From contig NZ_PDNW01000015.1 of the NCBI RefSeq assembly GCF_002849655.1, positions 1-64,000 of the forward strand: a stretch of DNA of 64,000 nucleotides, given 5' to 3'. Below the pieces are notes generated by a model, which ran no database searches, was not told the DNA's origin, and was given only the letters and a program-made list of their open reading frames with translations. Positions 27,033-36,181 of the stretch are shown here, in pieces. This DNA comes from Pollutimonas subterranea. GTDB lineage: Bacteria; Pseudomonadota; Gammaproteobacteria; Burkholderiales; Burkholderiaceae_B. Both the position numbers and the translations under genes were made by a program. Each line of letters starts with the position of its first letter. Within the stretch, counting starts at the first letter, position 1.

Positions 27033-28493
27033 ATGCCTCCTGAGACCGCCCACACGACACCCGAACCTTCCGTACATCCGATCTCCGCACGCGAACGCAG
27101 CGCCATCCGCATGATACCGTTTATCGTGGGCTGCGCCTTATTCATGCAGATGCTCGACGCAACCGTTGTCGCCACCGCACTGCCGGCCATGGCGCTTTCG
27201 CTAGACACCTCAGTCGTGCGCATGAACGTTGCCATCACCAGCTACCTGCTTGCCGTGGCGGTTTTTGTCCCGATCAGCGGCTGGGCGGCTGACCGCTATG
27301 GCGCAAAACGGGTTTTTATTGCGGCGATCCTGTTGTTCACCCTCAGCTCCATCGCCTGCGCCGCCTCTCAAAGCATTGCCCAGCTCGTTGTCGCGCGCGT
27401 GGTTCAGGGCCTGGCCGGAGCCATGATGGTGCCGGTCGGACGCATCATCCTGCTGCGCAAGATACCCAAGACGGAGTTGCTGAAGGCCATGGCCTTCCTG
27501 TCGCTTCCCGCCTTGCTGGGGCCCCTGATCGGGCCACCCCTGGGCGGATTCCTGGTGACTTACGCATCGTGGCACTGGATATTCCTGATCAATATACCGG
27601 TGGGAGTGCTGGGCATCGGCCTGGTGACGTATTACATACGCGAGGATTACCCGGTGACCGCCCCCCGGCTGGATTGGGTCGGCTTCATGCTGAGCGGCGT
27701 CAGCCTGGCCACGCTGGTTTCCAGCTTTGAAGCCATCGGCCATCAATCCTTGCCGCTGCTCCAGCTGTTGACGATGGTGGCGGTCGGCCTGGCCTGCGGC
27801 GCGCTCTATATCTGGCACGCGCGGCGCACCGAACACCCGATCATCGATCTGTCCTTACTGCGTGTGCCCACGTTTGCCATCGCAACGCTGGGCGGCAACC
27901 TGTGCCGCTTTGCCGTCGGCGCCAGCCCTTTCCTGCTGGCCATCCTGTTGCAGGTAGGCTTCGGGCTGACGCCCTTTTCGGCCGGCATGATCACCTTCAC
28001 CGGCGCGGCGGGAGCCATGATCATGAAATTCGTGGCCACCCCGATCATCCGGCGTTATGGGTTCAAGCGCGTCCTCATCGTCAACGCCATTCTCACCGCG
28101 GCCTTCATCATGCTATGCGGGCTGTTCCGTGCCGATACACCCATGTGGATCATGATTGCCATACTTGTCATCGGCGGCTTTTTCCGCTCATTGCAATTCA
28201 CGGCGGTCAATACGCTGACTTATGCGGACCTGGGCTCGGCCGAAATGAGCCGTGCGAGCAGCTTTGCCGCCATGGCCCAGCAACTGGGCATCAGCCTGGG
28301 CGTAGCCTGCGCCGCGGTCACCATGAATCTCAGCATGCAATGGCGCGGCGCATCGGCATTGGCGCTGACGGATATTATTTGGGGTTTCATCGTTATCGGC
28401 CTGATCACCGCCGCATCCGCCATTTCTTTCTCGCGTCTGCCGGCCACGGCGGGCGATAACTTGCACAAGACCAAATCGGTTAGCCGGGTTTGA
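27033..28493 (+). CDS. MFS drug exporter, DHA2 (14-helix) family
   Basis: The 486-residue protein matches the EmrB/QacA group: QMLDATVVATALPAMA in helix 1, WAADRYGAKRVFIAA in the loop after helix 2, and the motif C-like LLGPLIGPPLGGFLVTYASW in helix 5. Fourteen hydrophobic segments are evident. These proton antiporters export lipophilic drugs or detergents; the actual substrate is not visible. No EmrA-like adaptor lies next to it. It runs convergent into the brnTA module, with 11 bases between the stops. Confidence 0.88.
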   Translation: MPPETAHTTPEPSVHPISARERSAIRMIPFIVGCALFMQMLDATVVATALPAMALSLDTSVVRMNVAITSYLLAVAVFVPISGWAADRYGAKRVFIAAILLFTLSSIACAASQSIAQLVVARVVQGLAGAMMVPVGRIILLRKIPKTELLKAMAFLSLPALLGPLIGPPLGGFLVTYASWHWIFLINIPVGVLGIGLVTYYIREDYPVTAPRLDWVGFMLSGVSLATLVSSFEAIGHQSLPLLQLLTMVAVGLACGALYIWHARRTEHPIIDLSLLRVPTFAIATLGGNLCRFAVGASPFLLAILLQVGFGLTPFSAGMITFTGAAGAMIMKFVATPIIRRYGFKRVLIVNAILTAAFIMLCGLFRADTPMWIMIAILVIGGFFRSLQFTAVNTLTYADLGSAEMSRASSFAAMAQQLGISLGVACAAVTMNLSMQWRGASALALTDIIWGFIVIGLITAASAISFSRLPATAGDNLHKTKSVSRV

Positions 28494-28504
28494 GTAGAAA
28501 TGCT

Positions 28505-28843
28505 TTACGCTTGGTGCAGTTCTTCCCGCAGAATGCGGCGCAACGCGTCCTCAGTGATGGCGCCCCCATCCTTGGAAGCGGCCGCTCGTAGCGTCTCATT
28601 AATCAGCGTCTGATAGCCCTTGCCCTGCTTTGCTGCGCGGGACTTGAATGCAGTGACCGTGCTGCAATCCACCCAAATTGTAATACGCGTCTTGCCATCA
28701 TTGCCTAGCGGCGCGCCAATTTTGGCGCGGCCAAAGTCTTCGTCCGTCATCTCGCGGGTGTCAGGGTCAGTCAAGATTGCGGCATTGATCTCAGCGTCCT
28801 CTGCTGGTGTGGGCGAGATATGCCCTACTTTAAGTTTCGGCAT
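28505..28843 (-). CDS. brnA: BrnA antitoxin (copy 1)
   Basis: A 112-residue antitoxin with an unstructured, acidic N-terminus (TDPDTREMTDEDFGRAKIG) and a ribbon-helix-helix C-terminus (TRITIWVDCSTVTAFKSRA, then GYQTLINETLRAA), the BrnA pattern. It should wrap the BrnT toxin and repress the operon as a tetramer. It overlaps brnT by 14 bases. A C-terminal extension of about 20 residues after the RHH fold is present. A near-perfect palindrome upstream of brnT is the likely operator. Confidence 0.88.
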   Translation of the reverse strand: MPKLKVGHISPTPAEDAEINAAILTDPDTREMTDEDFGRAKIGAPLGNDGKTRITIWVDCSTVTAFKSRAAKQGKGYQTLINETLRAAASKDGGAITEDALRRILREELHQA

Positions 28844-29096
28844 AACGCTTTACCTCTCTATCGTTAGCTTTACGAAGGCTAATAATGCGGCGAACATCGT
28901 CGCGATCCACGAACACGACAACATATAGCCGTTTGCCAATATAGCCGGTACAAAGTTTGCGGCTTTCACCGTAAGGAAGACGGTCATCTTCGACCACCAC
29001 AGCCGTTTCCCATTCGAGGCTCTCGGCGGCCGCGAGTGAAATGCCGTGTTTGGCTTCATTGGCGGCGCTCTTTGTGGGGTCGAATTCAATCTCCAT
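28830..29096 (-). CDS. brnT: BrnT ribonuclease toxin (copy 1)
   Basis: The 88-residue BrnT toxin has a RelE-like fold and cleaves RNA. The signature FDPTKSAANEAKHGISLAAA, then GYIGKRLYVVVFV and RRIISLRKANDREVKRY, is complete and includes the basic residues near the C-terminus associated with activity. The toxin gene precedes the antitoxin gene, as is normal for brnTA. A second, distinct brnTA lies at 34.7 kb on the opposite strand. The BrnT proteins share the RIISLRKAN segment but differ elsewhere. Confidence 0.92.
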   Translation of the reverse strand: MEIEFDPTKSAANEAKHGISLAAAESLEWETAVVVEDDRLPYGESRKLCTGYIGKRLYVVVFVDRDDVRRIISLRKANDREVKRYAET

Positions 29097-29104
29097 GCAC
29101 TTAA

Positions 29105-29127
29105 ATATACATACAAAGCATGTATAT
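29105..29127 (-). promoter_or_regulatory. Palindromic operator candidate upstream of brnT copy 1
   Basis: ATATACAT (29105-29112) and ATGTATAT (29120-29127) form a perfect 8-bp inverted repeat with a 7-base spacer, 9 bases before the brnT start. AT-rich promoter-like sequence surrounds it. By analogy with other BrnA-controlled operons this is a likely autorepression site. A run of eight C's lies at 29149-29156. Confidence 0.6.
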
Positions 29128-29229
29128 CACAATAGTTTTGCTAGTATGCCCCCCCCGAAGCTCGCCTGACTCGCAACATGGTGCCACTCAAGGGAGTACC
29201 GACAACAGGCAAGACCATCCCAGTTTGGA

Positions 29230-29261
29230 TGCGACACAACCAGTATCGAACTTGTGTCGCA
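29230..29261 (-). terminator. Hairpin after truncated toxin gene
   Basis: TGCGACACAA (29230-29239) pairs with TTGTGTCGCA (29252-29261), a perfect 10-bp stem beginning three bases after the toxin-fragment stop. No T-run follows, so termination is possible but unproven. Confidence 0.45.
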
Positions 29262-29263
29262 GT

Positions 29264-29440
29264 TTAGGGGTATTGCTGGCGGGCGTGCACGACGTTCATA
29301 ACTTCGATGGTCGAGTACGTCACTTTGTATACAACGATGTAGTTTGGGTGTGCGACGATTTCGCGTGTGCCGGATATACGACCAGGCTTATACAAGTAGG
29401 GATGTTCTGCAACCGGCAGCACGGCGCTTTCAATGTGCCG
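29264..29440 (-). pseudogene. ParE/RelE-family toxin, N-terminus deleted
   Basis: After a TGA at 29441-29443 the frame encodes about 58 residues: IESAVLPVAEHPYLYKPGRI, then GTREIVAHPNYIVVYKV, and MNVVHARQQYP before the TAA. This is the C-terminal half of a ParE/RelE ribosome- or gyrase-directed toxin, including the GTRE and HARQQYP hallmarks. The usual first 40 residues (two long helices) are missing, and no start codon precedes the fragment. The preceding antitoxin gene is intact, so only the toxin has decayed. Confidence 0.7.
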
Positions 29441-29449
29441 TCACGACCT

Positions 29450-29659
29450 TTATAGTGCGCGTGTTTTATCCCTGGCTTGGTGGCGTTTTTCCGCTTCTTC
29501 GATAATGGCGTCCATGTGGGCCATGACTTCATCGTGCGGAATGCGCGGGCTAGTGTCTGCCAAGCTAGCTTGCACTTTCGCACGAAACCAGCGGTCATAG
29601 CTGGCCGCTTGTTCTTCGGTCTCGAATTCCGAAACAATGGGAGAAAGGGCAACGCTCAT
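29450..29659 (-). CDS. Orphan antitoxin of a ParE/RelE-type module
   Basis: A 69-residue protein opening MSVALSPIVSEFETEEQAAS with YDRWFRAKVQASLAD and a C-terminal charged helix. This matches small stability antitoxins (RelB/StbD-like, DUF of addiction modules) encoded just before a ParE/RelE toxin. GGAG is present upstream. The frame is open to 29713 but the family starts at MSVAL. Its toxin partner at 29264-29440 is truncated, so the protein may now only regulate or act as an anti-toxin against a relative elsewhere. Confidence 0.75.
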   Translation of the reverse strand: MSVALSPIVSEFETEEQAASYDRWFRAKVQASLADTSPRIPHDEVMAHMDAIIEEAEKRHQARDKTRAL

Positions 29660-29716
29660 GGAAAAGCTCCTTGTTGACTGCTCTAGTGTAAAAGAATTGG
29701 GCGCAACAATCACCCC

Positions 29717-30580
29717 CTACAGTCCAGAGGTTCGGTCTCGCCTTGAGTCGGAAGACGATCCAATCGGCCCATTATCCAGCAGCATCACGAGCTTGCAATC
29801 CAGCCGTGTCGCCAGCCGGAAGGTGATCTGCTGGTAGCGCAAGGTGCCCGATATAGGATGCTGGAACTCGCGCAGGCCGCCTTCTCGGTCAACGACGGCA
29901 TGGCGCGTCCACCAATGCGCAAACAAGGAACTGGACTGCAGCAGTTCGTCCAGCAAGGCACGCACGTCGGGCTCGTCGGCATGTGCGGCCGCATCGGCCC
30001 TGAATTCCGCCACCACGCGGCTGGCGCGCTGGTCCCAGTCCACCACCAAGTGGCGGGCGGCAGGATCCTGAAATATATACCGCAACAGATTCGGCCTTGC
30101 ATCCCGATCAGGCCAGCCATCGAAAAGATGCAATAAGGCGTCATTGCGAGCCAGGACATTCCAGCACCGATCCAGGATGTAGGCGGGTGCGATGATGCTG
30201 TGCACGCAATCGGCAAGCCCTTCGGGCAAGGGATGCGCATGCTCGCGGCCATGCTCCGGATCGGTGCATTCCGCCAGTTCGAACAGATAGTGCCGCTCGG
30301 CGCGCGCCAGGCCCAGCACCGATGCGAGCCTGGCCCAGACGCTTGGCGACACGGACACATCGCGACCCTGTTCTATCCAGGTGTACCAGGTGACGCTGAT
30401 GCCGCAGAGCTGCGCGACTTCCTCGCGGCGCAAGCCGGGAGTACGGCGGCGCACACCGGCCGGCAAGCCCATGGTTGCAGGTTGCACGCGCGCTCGCGCG
30501 CTGCGCAGGAAGTCGCCCAGCGCTTTGCGCCGGGCCGAATTGACCTGATCCGCCGACGGCGGCGCGCCCTTGCTTTGCAT
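29717..30580 (-). CDS. XRE-family regulator with MmyB-like ligand domain
   Basis: The 287-residue protein has an N-terminal XRE helix-turn-helix (about residues 20-85; RRTPGLRREEVAQLCGIS followed by WYTWIEQGRD, the conserved recognition helix) and a C-terminal MmyB-type domain (about 110-270) with NVLARNDALLHLF, NLLRYIFQDP and FRADAAAHADEPDVRALLDE, thought to bind a small hydrophobic ligand such as a fatty acid. These regulators usually control an adjacent oxidoreductase, but none is beside it; neighbours are the antitoxin and metH. Target genes are unknown. Confidence 0.85.
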   Translation of the reverse strand: MQSKGAPPSADQVNSARRKALGDFLRSARARVQPATMGLPAGVRRRTPGLRREEVAQLCGISVTWYTWIEQGRDVSVSPSVWARLASVLGLARAERHYLFELAECTDPEHGREHAHPLPEGLADCVHSIIAPAYILDRCWNVLARNDALLHLFDGWPDRDARPNLLRYIFQDPAARHLVVDWDQRASRVVAEFRADAAAHADEPDVRALLDELLQSSSLFAHWWTRHAVVDREGGLREFQHPISGTLRYQQITFRLATRLDCKLVMLLDNGPIGSSSDSRRDRTSGL

Positions 30581-30602
30581 GGCTCCCTTGTTTACTCCCG
30601 CT

Positions 30603-33600
30603 CTACCTCAAGAGGCTGGCAAGGCTGCGGCGCACATCGTCTTCATCGCGGCCGCTGCGCTGCACATAGTCCTTGACTTGGTCATCGGCAATGTTGCCGA
30701 CATTGAAGTACTGCGACATGGGATGGCTGAAATAGAAGCCGGATACGCTGGATGCCGGATACATGGCGAAGCTATCGGTCAGCTGCATGTCGATGTCCTC
30801 GCAGTCCATCACGCGGAACATGTCTTTCTTAACCACGTGCTCCGGGCATGCCGGGTAGCCGGGTGCCGGGCGTATGCCCTGGTATTTCTCGGCGATGATC
30901 TCCGCGTCGGGCAAGTCCTCGTCGGGTACATATCCCCACAAATCGCGGCGCACCCGGGCGTGCAGGGTTTCGGCAAAACCTTCGGCCAGGCGATCGGCAA
31001 TGGCCTTGAGCATGATGCTGGAATAATCGTCGTTATCGTCCAGGAACCGCTTGTCGTGCTTTTCGATGCCCAGGCCGCCGGTCACCGCGAACATCCCAAT
31101 GTAGTCCGCCACGCCGCTGGACTTGGGCGCAATGTAGTCGGCCAGGCATTTGTAATCGACCCCTTCGCGCTTCTCCTGCTGCTGGCGCACATTGCGCCAG
31201 GTGAACAGGACTTCGGAGCGTGTTTCGTCGCGATAGACCTCAATGTCTTCGTCGTTGATCGTATTGGCCGGATAGAAGGCGATGACGCCGTTGGCCGTCA
31301 GCCAGCGGCCGTCCACGACCTTCTTCATCATCGCCTGTCCCTCTTCGAACAGCTTGCGGGCCTGCTCGCCGACGACCTTGTCCTGGAGAATGGCAGGATA
31401 CTGGCCGAACAGGCTCCAGGTCTGGAAAAACGGCGTCCAGTCCACAAACTTCAGGATCTCGGTGAGATCGTAGTTCTTGAACGTGCGACGGCCGATGAAC
31501 TTGGGCCGCGGCGGCGTGTAGTTGGACCAGTCTATGGAAGGACGTCCCGCCCGGGCGTCGGCCAGGCTCACCATGGGCGTCGCCTTGCGGTTGGCGTGGC
31601 GCGTACGCACCGTTTCGTACTCTTCCGCCAGGTTAGCCAGCCAGGTGTCGGCGCCGTCGGACATCAAGTGGGTGGCCACGCCCACCGAGCGGCTGGCATC
31701 CGGCACGTAAATGACCGGTCCTTCGTAATTGGGCGCTATCTTTACCGCCGTATGCACGCGGCTAGTCGTGGCTCCACCTACGAGCAGGGGCAGTTTCCGG
31801 CTGCGGAAATAGTCGTCGCGCTGCATTTCCGACGCTACATAAGCCATCTCCTCCAGGCTGGGCGTAATCAGGCCCGAGAGCCCCACCATGTCGGCCTTTT
31901 CTTCCTTGGCTTTGGCCAGAATCTGGGCGCAAGGCACCATGACGCCCATGTTCACCACTTCGAAGTTATTGCACTGCAAGACCACGGTAACGATATTCTT
32001 GCCGATATCGTGCACATCGCCCTTGACGGTAGCAATCACGATCTTGCCCTTGGCGCGCACATCGCCGCCGGCTGCTTCGATCTGGCGTTTCTCTTCCTCG
32101 ATGAAGGGCACAAGGTGAGCGACCGACAGCTTCATGACACGCGCCGATTTGACGACCTGGGGAAGAAACATTTTTCCCGCGCCGAACAGATCGCCCACCA
32201 CGTTCATGCCATCCATCAGCGGTCCTTCGATCACCTGGATCGGACGCCCGCCCGCATCGGCGATTTTCTGGCGCACTTCCTCGGTGTCTTCAACGATAAA
32301 GGTCGTAATGCCATGTACCAGCGCATGTGAAAGCCGTGCCTCGACCGATTGATCGCGCCATGCCAGGTCTTCTTCCTTCTTCGCGCCGGAACCCTTTACC
32401 GTTTCGGCCAGCTCGACCAGCCGCTCGGTGGGGCTGCGCTCATCGGCGGGATCGGCCTTGCCCAGGGGCACGGGCCGATCCAGCACCACATCCTCGACCA
32501 TGTCCCGCAACGTGTTGTCCAGATCGCTGTACACGCCCAACTGGCCGGCATTGACAATGCCCATGGTCAGCCCTTCCCGGATCGCGTAGTACAGGAATAC
32601 CGCATGAATGGCTTCACGCATGGCTTCATTGCCGCGGAAGGAAAAACTGACGTTGGAGATACCGCCGGACACGCGCGCGTGAGGCAAGTTTTCCGTGATC
32701 CAGCGCGTCGCCTCGATGAAGTCGACCGCGTAATGATTGTGCTCGTCGATACCGGTGGCAATGGCAAAGACGTTGGGATCGAAAATGATGTCTTCGGGCG
32801 GAAAGCCGACTTCATTGACGAGAAGGTCGTAGGCACGCTTGCAAATAGTCTTGCGCTTTTCCAGATTATCGGCCTGCCCTTCTTCATCGAAAGCCATGAC
32901 CACGGCCGCGGCGCCGTACTTGCGGCACAGGCGCGCGTGCTCCAGGAATGGACCTTCGCCTTCCTTCATGGAAATGGAATTGACAACCGCCTTGCCTTGC
33001 ACGCAGCGCAGTCCGGTTTCAATGACGTCCCACTTGGAACTGTCGATCATGATGGGAACCCGCGCAATATCGGGCTCCGAGGCGACCATGTTCAGGAAGC
33101 GGTGCATGCAGGCGGCCGAATCCAGCATCGCCTCGTCCATATTGATGTCAATGATTTGTGCGCCGTTCTCGACCTGCTGGCGGGCAACCGTCAGGGCCTC
33201 ATCATATTTTTCTTCGCGTATCAGGCGCAGGAACATCTTGCTGCCCGTCACGTTGGTGCGTTCGCCGACGTTCACGAATAGCGAATCGCGATCGATATTC
33301 AAAGCTTCCAGACCCGACAATCGTGTCTTGACGGGCACCACAGGCGCCTCACGCACCGGCAGGCCGGCTACTTTATCGGCAATGGCCTTGATGTGCTCGG
33401 GCGTGGTTCCGCAACATCCGCCAGCCATATTGACCAGGCCGGACAAGGCGAACTCTTCAAGCAGCGCCGAAGTATCGGCGGGCGCTTCGTCGAACCCCGT
33501 GTCCGCCATGGGATTGGGCAGGCCCGCATTGGGATAAACGCAAAGATAGGTGTCGCACAGCTTGGACAGCTCGGCCACATAAGGACGCATCAACGCCGCG

Positions 33601-34439
33601 CCCAGTGCGCAGTTCAGTCCTATGGTGACAGGCCGGGCATGGCGCACCGAATTCCAGAACGCTTCAACGGTCTGGCCCGACAGGATCCGTCCGGAAGCAT
33701 CGGTGACCGTGCCGGAAATCATGACGGGCAGGCGCACGCCGCGTTCTTCAAACACGGATTCGACGGCAAAGATGGCCGCCTTGGCATTCAAGGTATCGAA
33801 GATGGTTTCGATCAGGACGATGTCTATGCCGCCGTCGAGCAAGCCGTTGAGCTGCTCGCTGTAGGCCACGCGCAATTGCTCGAACGTGACGTTGCGCGCT
33901 GCCGGGTCGTTGACGTCAGGCGAGATGGACGCTGTCTTGGGCTGCGGCCCCAGGGCGCCCGCGACGAAACGCGGGCGATCGGGGGTGCTGAAGGCATCAC
34001 AGGCCTGGCGTGCCAGCTTAGCGGAGACGACGTTCAGCTCGTAGGCGATTTCGGGCAGGCCGTAGTCGCCCTGGGCGATGGAGGTGGCGCCAAAGGTGTT
34101 GGTCTCGATGACATCGGCGCCGGCTTCGAGGTATTGCCGGTGGATTTCGCCGATTATGTCGGGACGCACGAGGGAGAGCAGTTCGTTGTTGCCTTTGACG
34201 TCCTTCCCGTGATCCGCGAAGCGTTCACCCCGGAAGTCGGTCTCGCCAAGTTTGTATTGCTGGATCATGGTGCCCATAGCACCATCGAGGATCAGGATAC
34301 GCTTGGCGAGCTGGCGCGGAAATTCGGCGCCATGGGTATAGGAGGAGATGGGGTAAGGCAAGGACGGATAGGGCACTGGTTCACCTGGCAGTGGGCAGGA
34401 CAGGCATACGGGAGGGGGCATGCCCTGCGGGCTTTGCAT
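30603..34439 (-). CDS. metH: Cobalamin-dependent methionine synthase
   Basis: MetH transfers the methyl group of methyltetrahydrofolate via methylcobalamin to homocysteine. The 1278 residues carry, in order, the homocysteine-binding barrel (zinc cysteines in LNCALGAAL and [10 protein letters not shown]), the pterin-binding domain ([12 protein letters not shown]), the B12 domain with the base-off motif [15 protein letters not shown] (His near residue 810), and the AdoMet reactivation domain ([12 protein letters not shown]). The protein is about 50 residues longer than the E. coli enzyme, partly a proline-rich N-terminus of doubtful use; no good ribosome site precedes the 34439 ATG. No B12 riboswitch was found upstream. 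The B12 uptake and salvage genes 2-6 kb away supply the cofactor. Confidence 0.95.
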   Translation of the reverse strand: MQSPQGMPPPVCLSCPLPGEPVPYPSLPYPISSYTHGAEFPRQLAKRILILDGAMGTMIQQYKLGETDFRGERFADHGKDVKGNNELLSLVRPDIIGEIHRQYLEAGADVIETNTFGATSIAQGDYGLPEIAYELNVVSAKLARQACDAFSTPDRPRFVAGALGPQPKTASISPDVNDPAARNVTFEQLRVAYSEQLNGLLDGGIDIVLIETIFDTLNAKAAIFAVESVFEERGVRLPVMISGTVTDASGRILSGQTVEAFWNSVRHARPVTIGLNCALGAALMRPYVAELSKLCDTYLCVYPNAGLPNPMADTGFDEAPADTSALLEEFALSGLVNMAGGCCGTTPEHIKAIADKVAGLPVREAPVVPVKTRLSGLEALNIDRDSLFVNVGERTNVTGSKMFLRLIREEKYDEALTVARQQVENGAQIIDINMDEAMLDSAACMHRFLNMVASEPDIARVPIMIDSSKWDVIETGLRCVQGKAVVNSISMKEGEGPFLEHARLCRKYGAAAVVMAFDEEGQADNLEKRKTICKRAYDLLVNEVGFPPEDIIFDPNVFAIATGIDEHNHYAVDFIEATRWITENLPHARVSGGISNVSFSFRGNEAMREAIHAVFLYYAIREGLTMGIVNAGQLGVYSDLDNTLRDMVEDVVLDRPVPLGKADPADERSPTERLVELAETVKGSGAKKEEDLAWRDQSVEARLSHALVHGITTFIVEDTEEVRQKIADAGGRPIQVIEGPLMDGMNVVGDLFGAGKMFLPQVVKSARVMKLSVAHLVPFIEEEKRQIEAAGGDVRAKGKIVIATVKGDVHDIGKNIVTVVLQCNNFEVVNMGVMVPCAQILAKAKEEKADMVGLSGLITPSLEEMAYVASEMQRDDYFRSRKLPLLVGGATTSRVHTAVKIAPNYEGPVIYVPDASRSVGVATHLMSDGADTWLANLAEEYETVRTRHANRKATPMVSLADARAGRPSIDWSNYTPPRPKFIGRRTFKNYDLTEILKFVDWTPFFQTWSLFGQYPAILQDKVVGEQARKLFEEGQAMMKKVVDGRWLTANGVIAFYPANTINDEDIEVYRDETRSEVLFTWRNVRQQQEKREGVDYKCLADYIAPKSSGVADYIGMFAVTGGLGIEKHDKRFLDDNDDYSSIMLKAIADRLAEGFAETLHARVRRDLWGYVPDEDLPDAEIIAEKYQGIRPAPGYPACPEHVVKKDMFRVMDCEDIDMQLTDSFAMYPASSVSGFYFSHPMSQYFNVGNIADDQVKDYVQRSGRDEDDVRRSLASLLR

Positions 34440-34660
34440 AGTGCTTTGGGTGCGTTATGCAGGGAGCTGTTTATTTAGTACGAGGATGTTTAGGTCTATT
34501 GTATCGTTCTGGTTTTTTTGGCGCCGGCGTATTCTACGAGTGACAGCACCCGTACAAGCATATAAGCATTTCCAGAGCTGATACCGTAAAGGGTATGTCG
34601 AACCCGAAGCCAGGGCCAGGAAGATCGACGCACGACATAACTGCATCTACAATAAGGGTC

Positions 34661-34948
34661 ATGAATATCGAATTCGACGCCGCAAAAAGCGCGCGAAACG
34701 CTAAAGAGCGCGGCCTCCCATTTGATATGGCCGCAAAGTTAGATTTCGATACAGCGGTCATCAAGCCTGACATCCGCCGTAACTACGGAGAGCCACGATA
34801 TCAAGCGTTCGGCCTGATTGACGACAGGCTTTATTTCTTGGCCTTTTCAGTGCGCGGTGATGCGGTGCGAATCATCAGCCTGCGCAAGGCCAACGCCAGA
34901 GAGGTACGTTTTTATGAGCAAGAAATCCAATCCCACGTTGATCGATGA
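34661..34948 (+). CDS. brnT: BrnT ribonuclease toxin (copy 2)
   Basis: The 95-residue protein opens MNIEFDAAKSARNAKERGLP and contains LIDDRLYFLAFSVRGDAVRI and ISLRKANAREVRFYEQE, a complete BrnT. The frame extends upstream to 34595, but the family starts at MNIEFD and AAGGG precedes the ATG closely. A TACAAT at 34649 may be the -10. It differs clearly from copy 1 (for example RGLPFDMAAKLDFDTAV against HGISLAAAESLEWETAV), so the two are not a recent duplication. Confidence 0.9.
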   Translation: MNIEFDAAKSARNAKERGLPFDMAAKLDFDTAVIKPDIRRNYGEPRYQAFGLIDDRLYFLAFSVRGDAVRIISLRKANAREVRFYEQEIQSHVDR

Positions 34949-35189
34949 CGATGCCCCGGAATGGAGTCAAGAGGACTTCAAGACGGCGAAGCGGCTATCC
35001 GAAATGCCGGCTGACTTTCAGCAGGCCATCCGCCGTGCGCGTGGTCCGCAGAAGTCGCCACGCAAGGTACAGACTGCCGTGCGCTATGACGCTGACATCG
35101 TCGAAGCCTTCAAGGCAGACGGCCCAGGCTGGCAGACACGCATGAATGAAGCTTTGCGTGATTGGCTCAGGACCCATCAACGGGCGTAG
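34914..35189 (+). CDS. brnA: BrnA antitoxin (copy 2)
   Basis: A 91-residue antitoxin with an acidic N-terminus (LIDDDAPEWSQEDFKTAKR) and a ribbon-helix-helix (KVQTAVRYDADIVEAFKADG, then WQTRMNEALRDWLRTH). It overlaps brnT by 35 bases, which is a large overlap for this family. No C-terminal extension after the RHH fold, unlike copy 1. The module is transcribed away from metH. Confidence 0.88.
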   Translation: MSKKSNPTLIDDDAPEWSQEDFKTAKRLSEMPADFQQAIRRARGPQKSPRKVQTAVRYDADIVEAFKADGPGWQTRMNEALRDWLRTHQRA

Positions 35190-35200
35190 ACCCCGCCCGC

Positions 35201-35214
35201 CCCGCGTACGCGGG
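35201..35214. repeat. Short GC-rich palindrome, REP-like
   Basis: CCCGCGTACGCGGG is a perfect 14-bp palindrome 12 bases after the brnA stop, in a cytosine-rich context. Palindromes of this type are common dispersed REP-like sites and could also serve as a weak terminator. Only one copy was noticed in the window. Confidence 0.4.
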
Positions 35215-35485
35215 CATCTGAGGATTACGTATCGCATCGTCATGTTGAGTGACGCTGCTTCGCCTTGATCACGATGGGACTTTCACCCACTAGAATAAGC
35301 CCATGCTGGGCACGCCTCTCGGCTTGTCTCCCCGTTCCAGCTCCTTTGCACGGCGGGCTCATAATTCGCTTACCCGACATCCCGCACCCCGGCGTTACGT
35401 TTGCGATTAGTGGCGACTTGACGAGGCGTTTTTGGGGGCTCGCTTTCTTGGATCGGCGATCACTTTGAGACATGGACACTCCGAA
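35215..35485. other. Intergenic stretch with no recognisable gene
   Basis: Between the palindrome and the octamer array the sequence has lower coding quality. A 67-codon plus frame (35265-35468) exists but shows no protein-like features, and it contains many short C-runs. It may be an old mobile-element relic. No function can be assigned. Confidence 0.4.
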
Positions 35486-35584
35486 GCCTTGAATCCTTAA
35501 ACTTATGGATTCTTAGGTTCTTGGATTCGTGGATTTCTGAACCCTTAAATTCGTGAGTTCGAGAGTTCGTGAATTCGTGAATTC
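35486..35584. repeat. Degenerate 8-bp tandem array (consensus TTCGTGAA)
   Basis: Twelve consecutive 8-bp units stay in register from 35486 to 35581: GCCTTGAA, TCCTTAAA, CTTATGGA, TTCTTAGG, TTCTTGGA, TTCGTGGA, TTTCTGAA, CCCTTAAA, TTCGTGAG, TTCGAGAG, TTCGTGAA, TTCGTGAA, followed by TTC. The last four are nearly identical, earlier ones more diverged, as in an ageing satellite. It abuts the stop codon of cobC (35584-35586). Confidence 0.7.
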
Positions 35585-36168
35585 TAAACACAGTCCACGA
35601 TGACCGGTTCGCCATAAGCCAGTTTCATCGTGGTTGATGCGGCGTGAAGCGCGATATCGTGGACGGAGGTGTGGCGCTGGCAGGCCAGCAGCATGCGGAT
35701 GGTCCCGGCGTGGCAAATTACGATGGCGTCTTGCCGGGCGGCCAGTATCTGGGTGTGGAAGGCGTGGACGCGATGCGCCATTTCCAGGACGGTCTCGCCG
35801 GCGCCGGGCCGGTATGTGACGAGGTCCGCGGTCCAGGCGTCGATTTCGCTGCGGGCGATCTGGTCCCAGCTTTTTTGTTCCCAGTCGCCGAAGTTCATTT
35901 CGACGAGCCTTTCGTCGAAGGTGAGCGCCGAGGCGCTCAAGGCGGCGGCAAGGGGCTCGGCCAGGCATCGGCACCGCTGCAGCGGGCTGGAATACAGGGG
36001 AAGGCCTAGTGGCAGCTGTGATAACTTCGCTTGCGAAGCAATTGGGGGGGTGCTGAGGGCACCGAGGACGCGCTGCAGCTCCTGGGGGGCGACGGTGATG
36101 TCGGTGGCACCGTAGCAGACGGTGGGCGGCAGGAGCGGTACTGGATGGCGGATCAGGTAGAGACGCAT
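35584..36168 (-). CDS. cobC: Alpha-ribazole phosphatase
   Basis: CobC removes phosphate from alpha-ribazole 5'-phosphate in the nucleotide loop assembly of B12. The 194-residue histidine phosphatase has RLYLIRHP (with Pro instead of the usual Gly after RH), EMNFGDWEQKSW and VICHAGTIRMLL, i.e. the two catalytic histidines and the acid. The ATG at 36168 is chosen because family members start MRLYLIRH; the frame extends further upstream into cobS. It starts 13 bases after cobS ends. The RHP variant is common in this branch. Confidence 0.9.
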   Translation of the reverse strand: MRLYLIRHPVPLLPPTVCYGATDITVAPQELQRVLGALSTPPIASQAKLSQLPLGLPLYSSPLQRCRCLAEPLAAALSASALTFDERLVEMNFGDWEQKSWDQIARSEIDAWTADLVTYRPGAGETVLEMAHRVHAFHTQILAARQDAIVICHAGTIRMLLACQRHTSVHDIALHAASTTMKLAYGEPVIVDCV

Positions 36169-36181
36169 GGCCGTCGGTCTG

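Noticed and set aside
29320-29652. Minus-strand frame of 110 codons overlapping the orphan antitoxin
   Set aside because: The antitoxin and the toxin remnant in other frames explain the sequence better.
30570-32330. 586-codon plus-strand frame opposite metH
   Set aside because: Antisense to strongly conserved methionine synthase motifs; no family features.
34440-34660. B12 riboswitch before metH
   Set aside because: No B12 box or CTGCCCCCGCAACGG-like junction on the minus strand.
35201-35214. CRISPR-like or larger repeat cluster
   Set aside because: Only one copy of the palindrome was seen; no spacers or repeats of 23-40 bp.
35265-35468. 67-codon frame between brnA and the octamer array
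   Set aside because: No recognisable protein pattern and no ribosome binding site.
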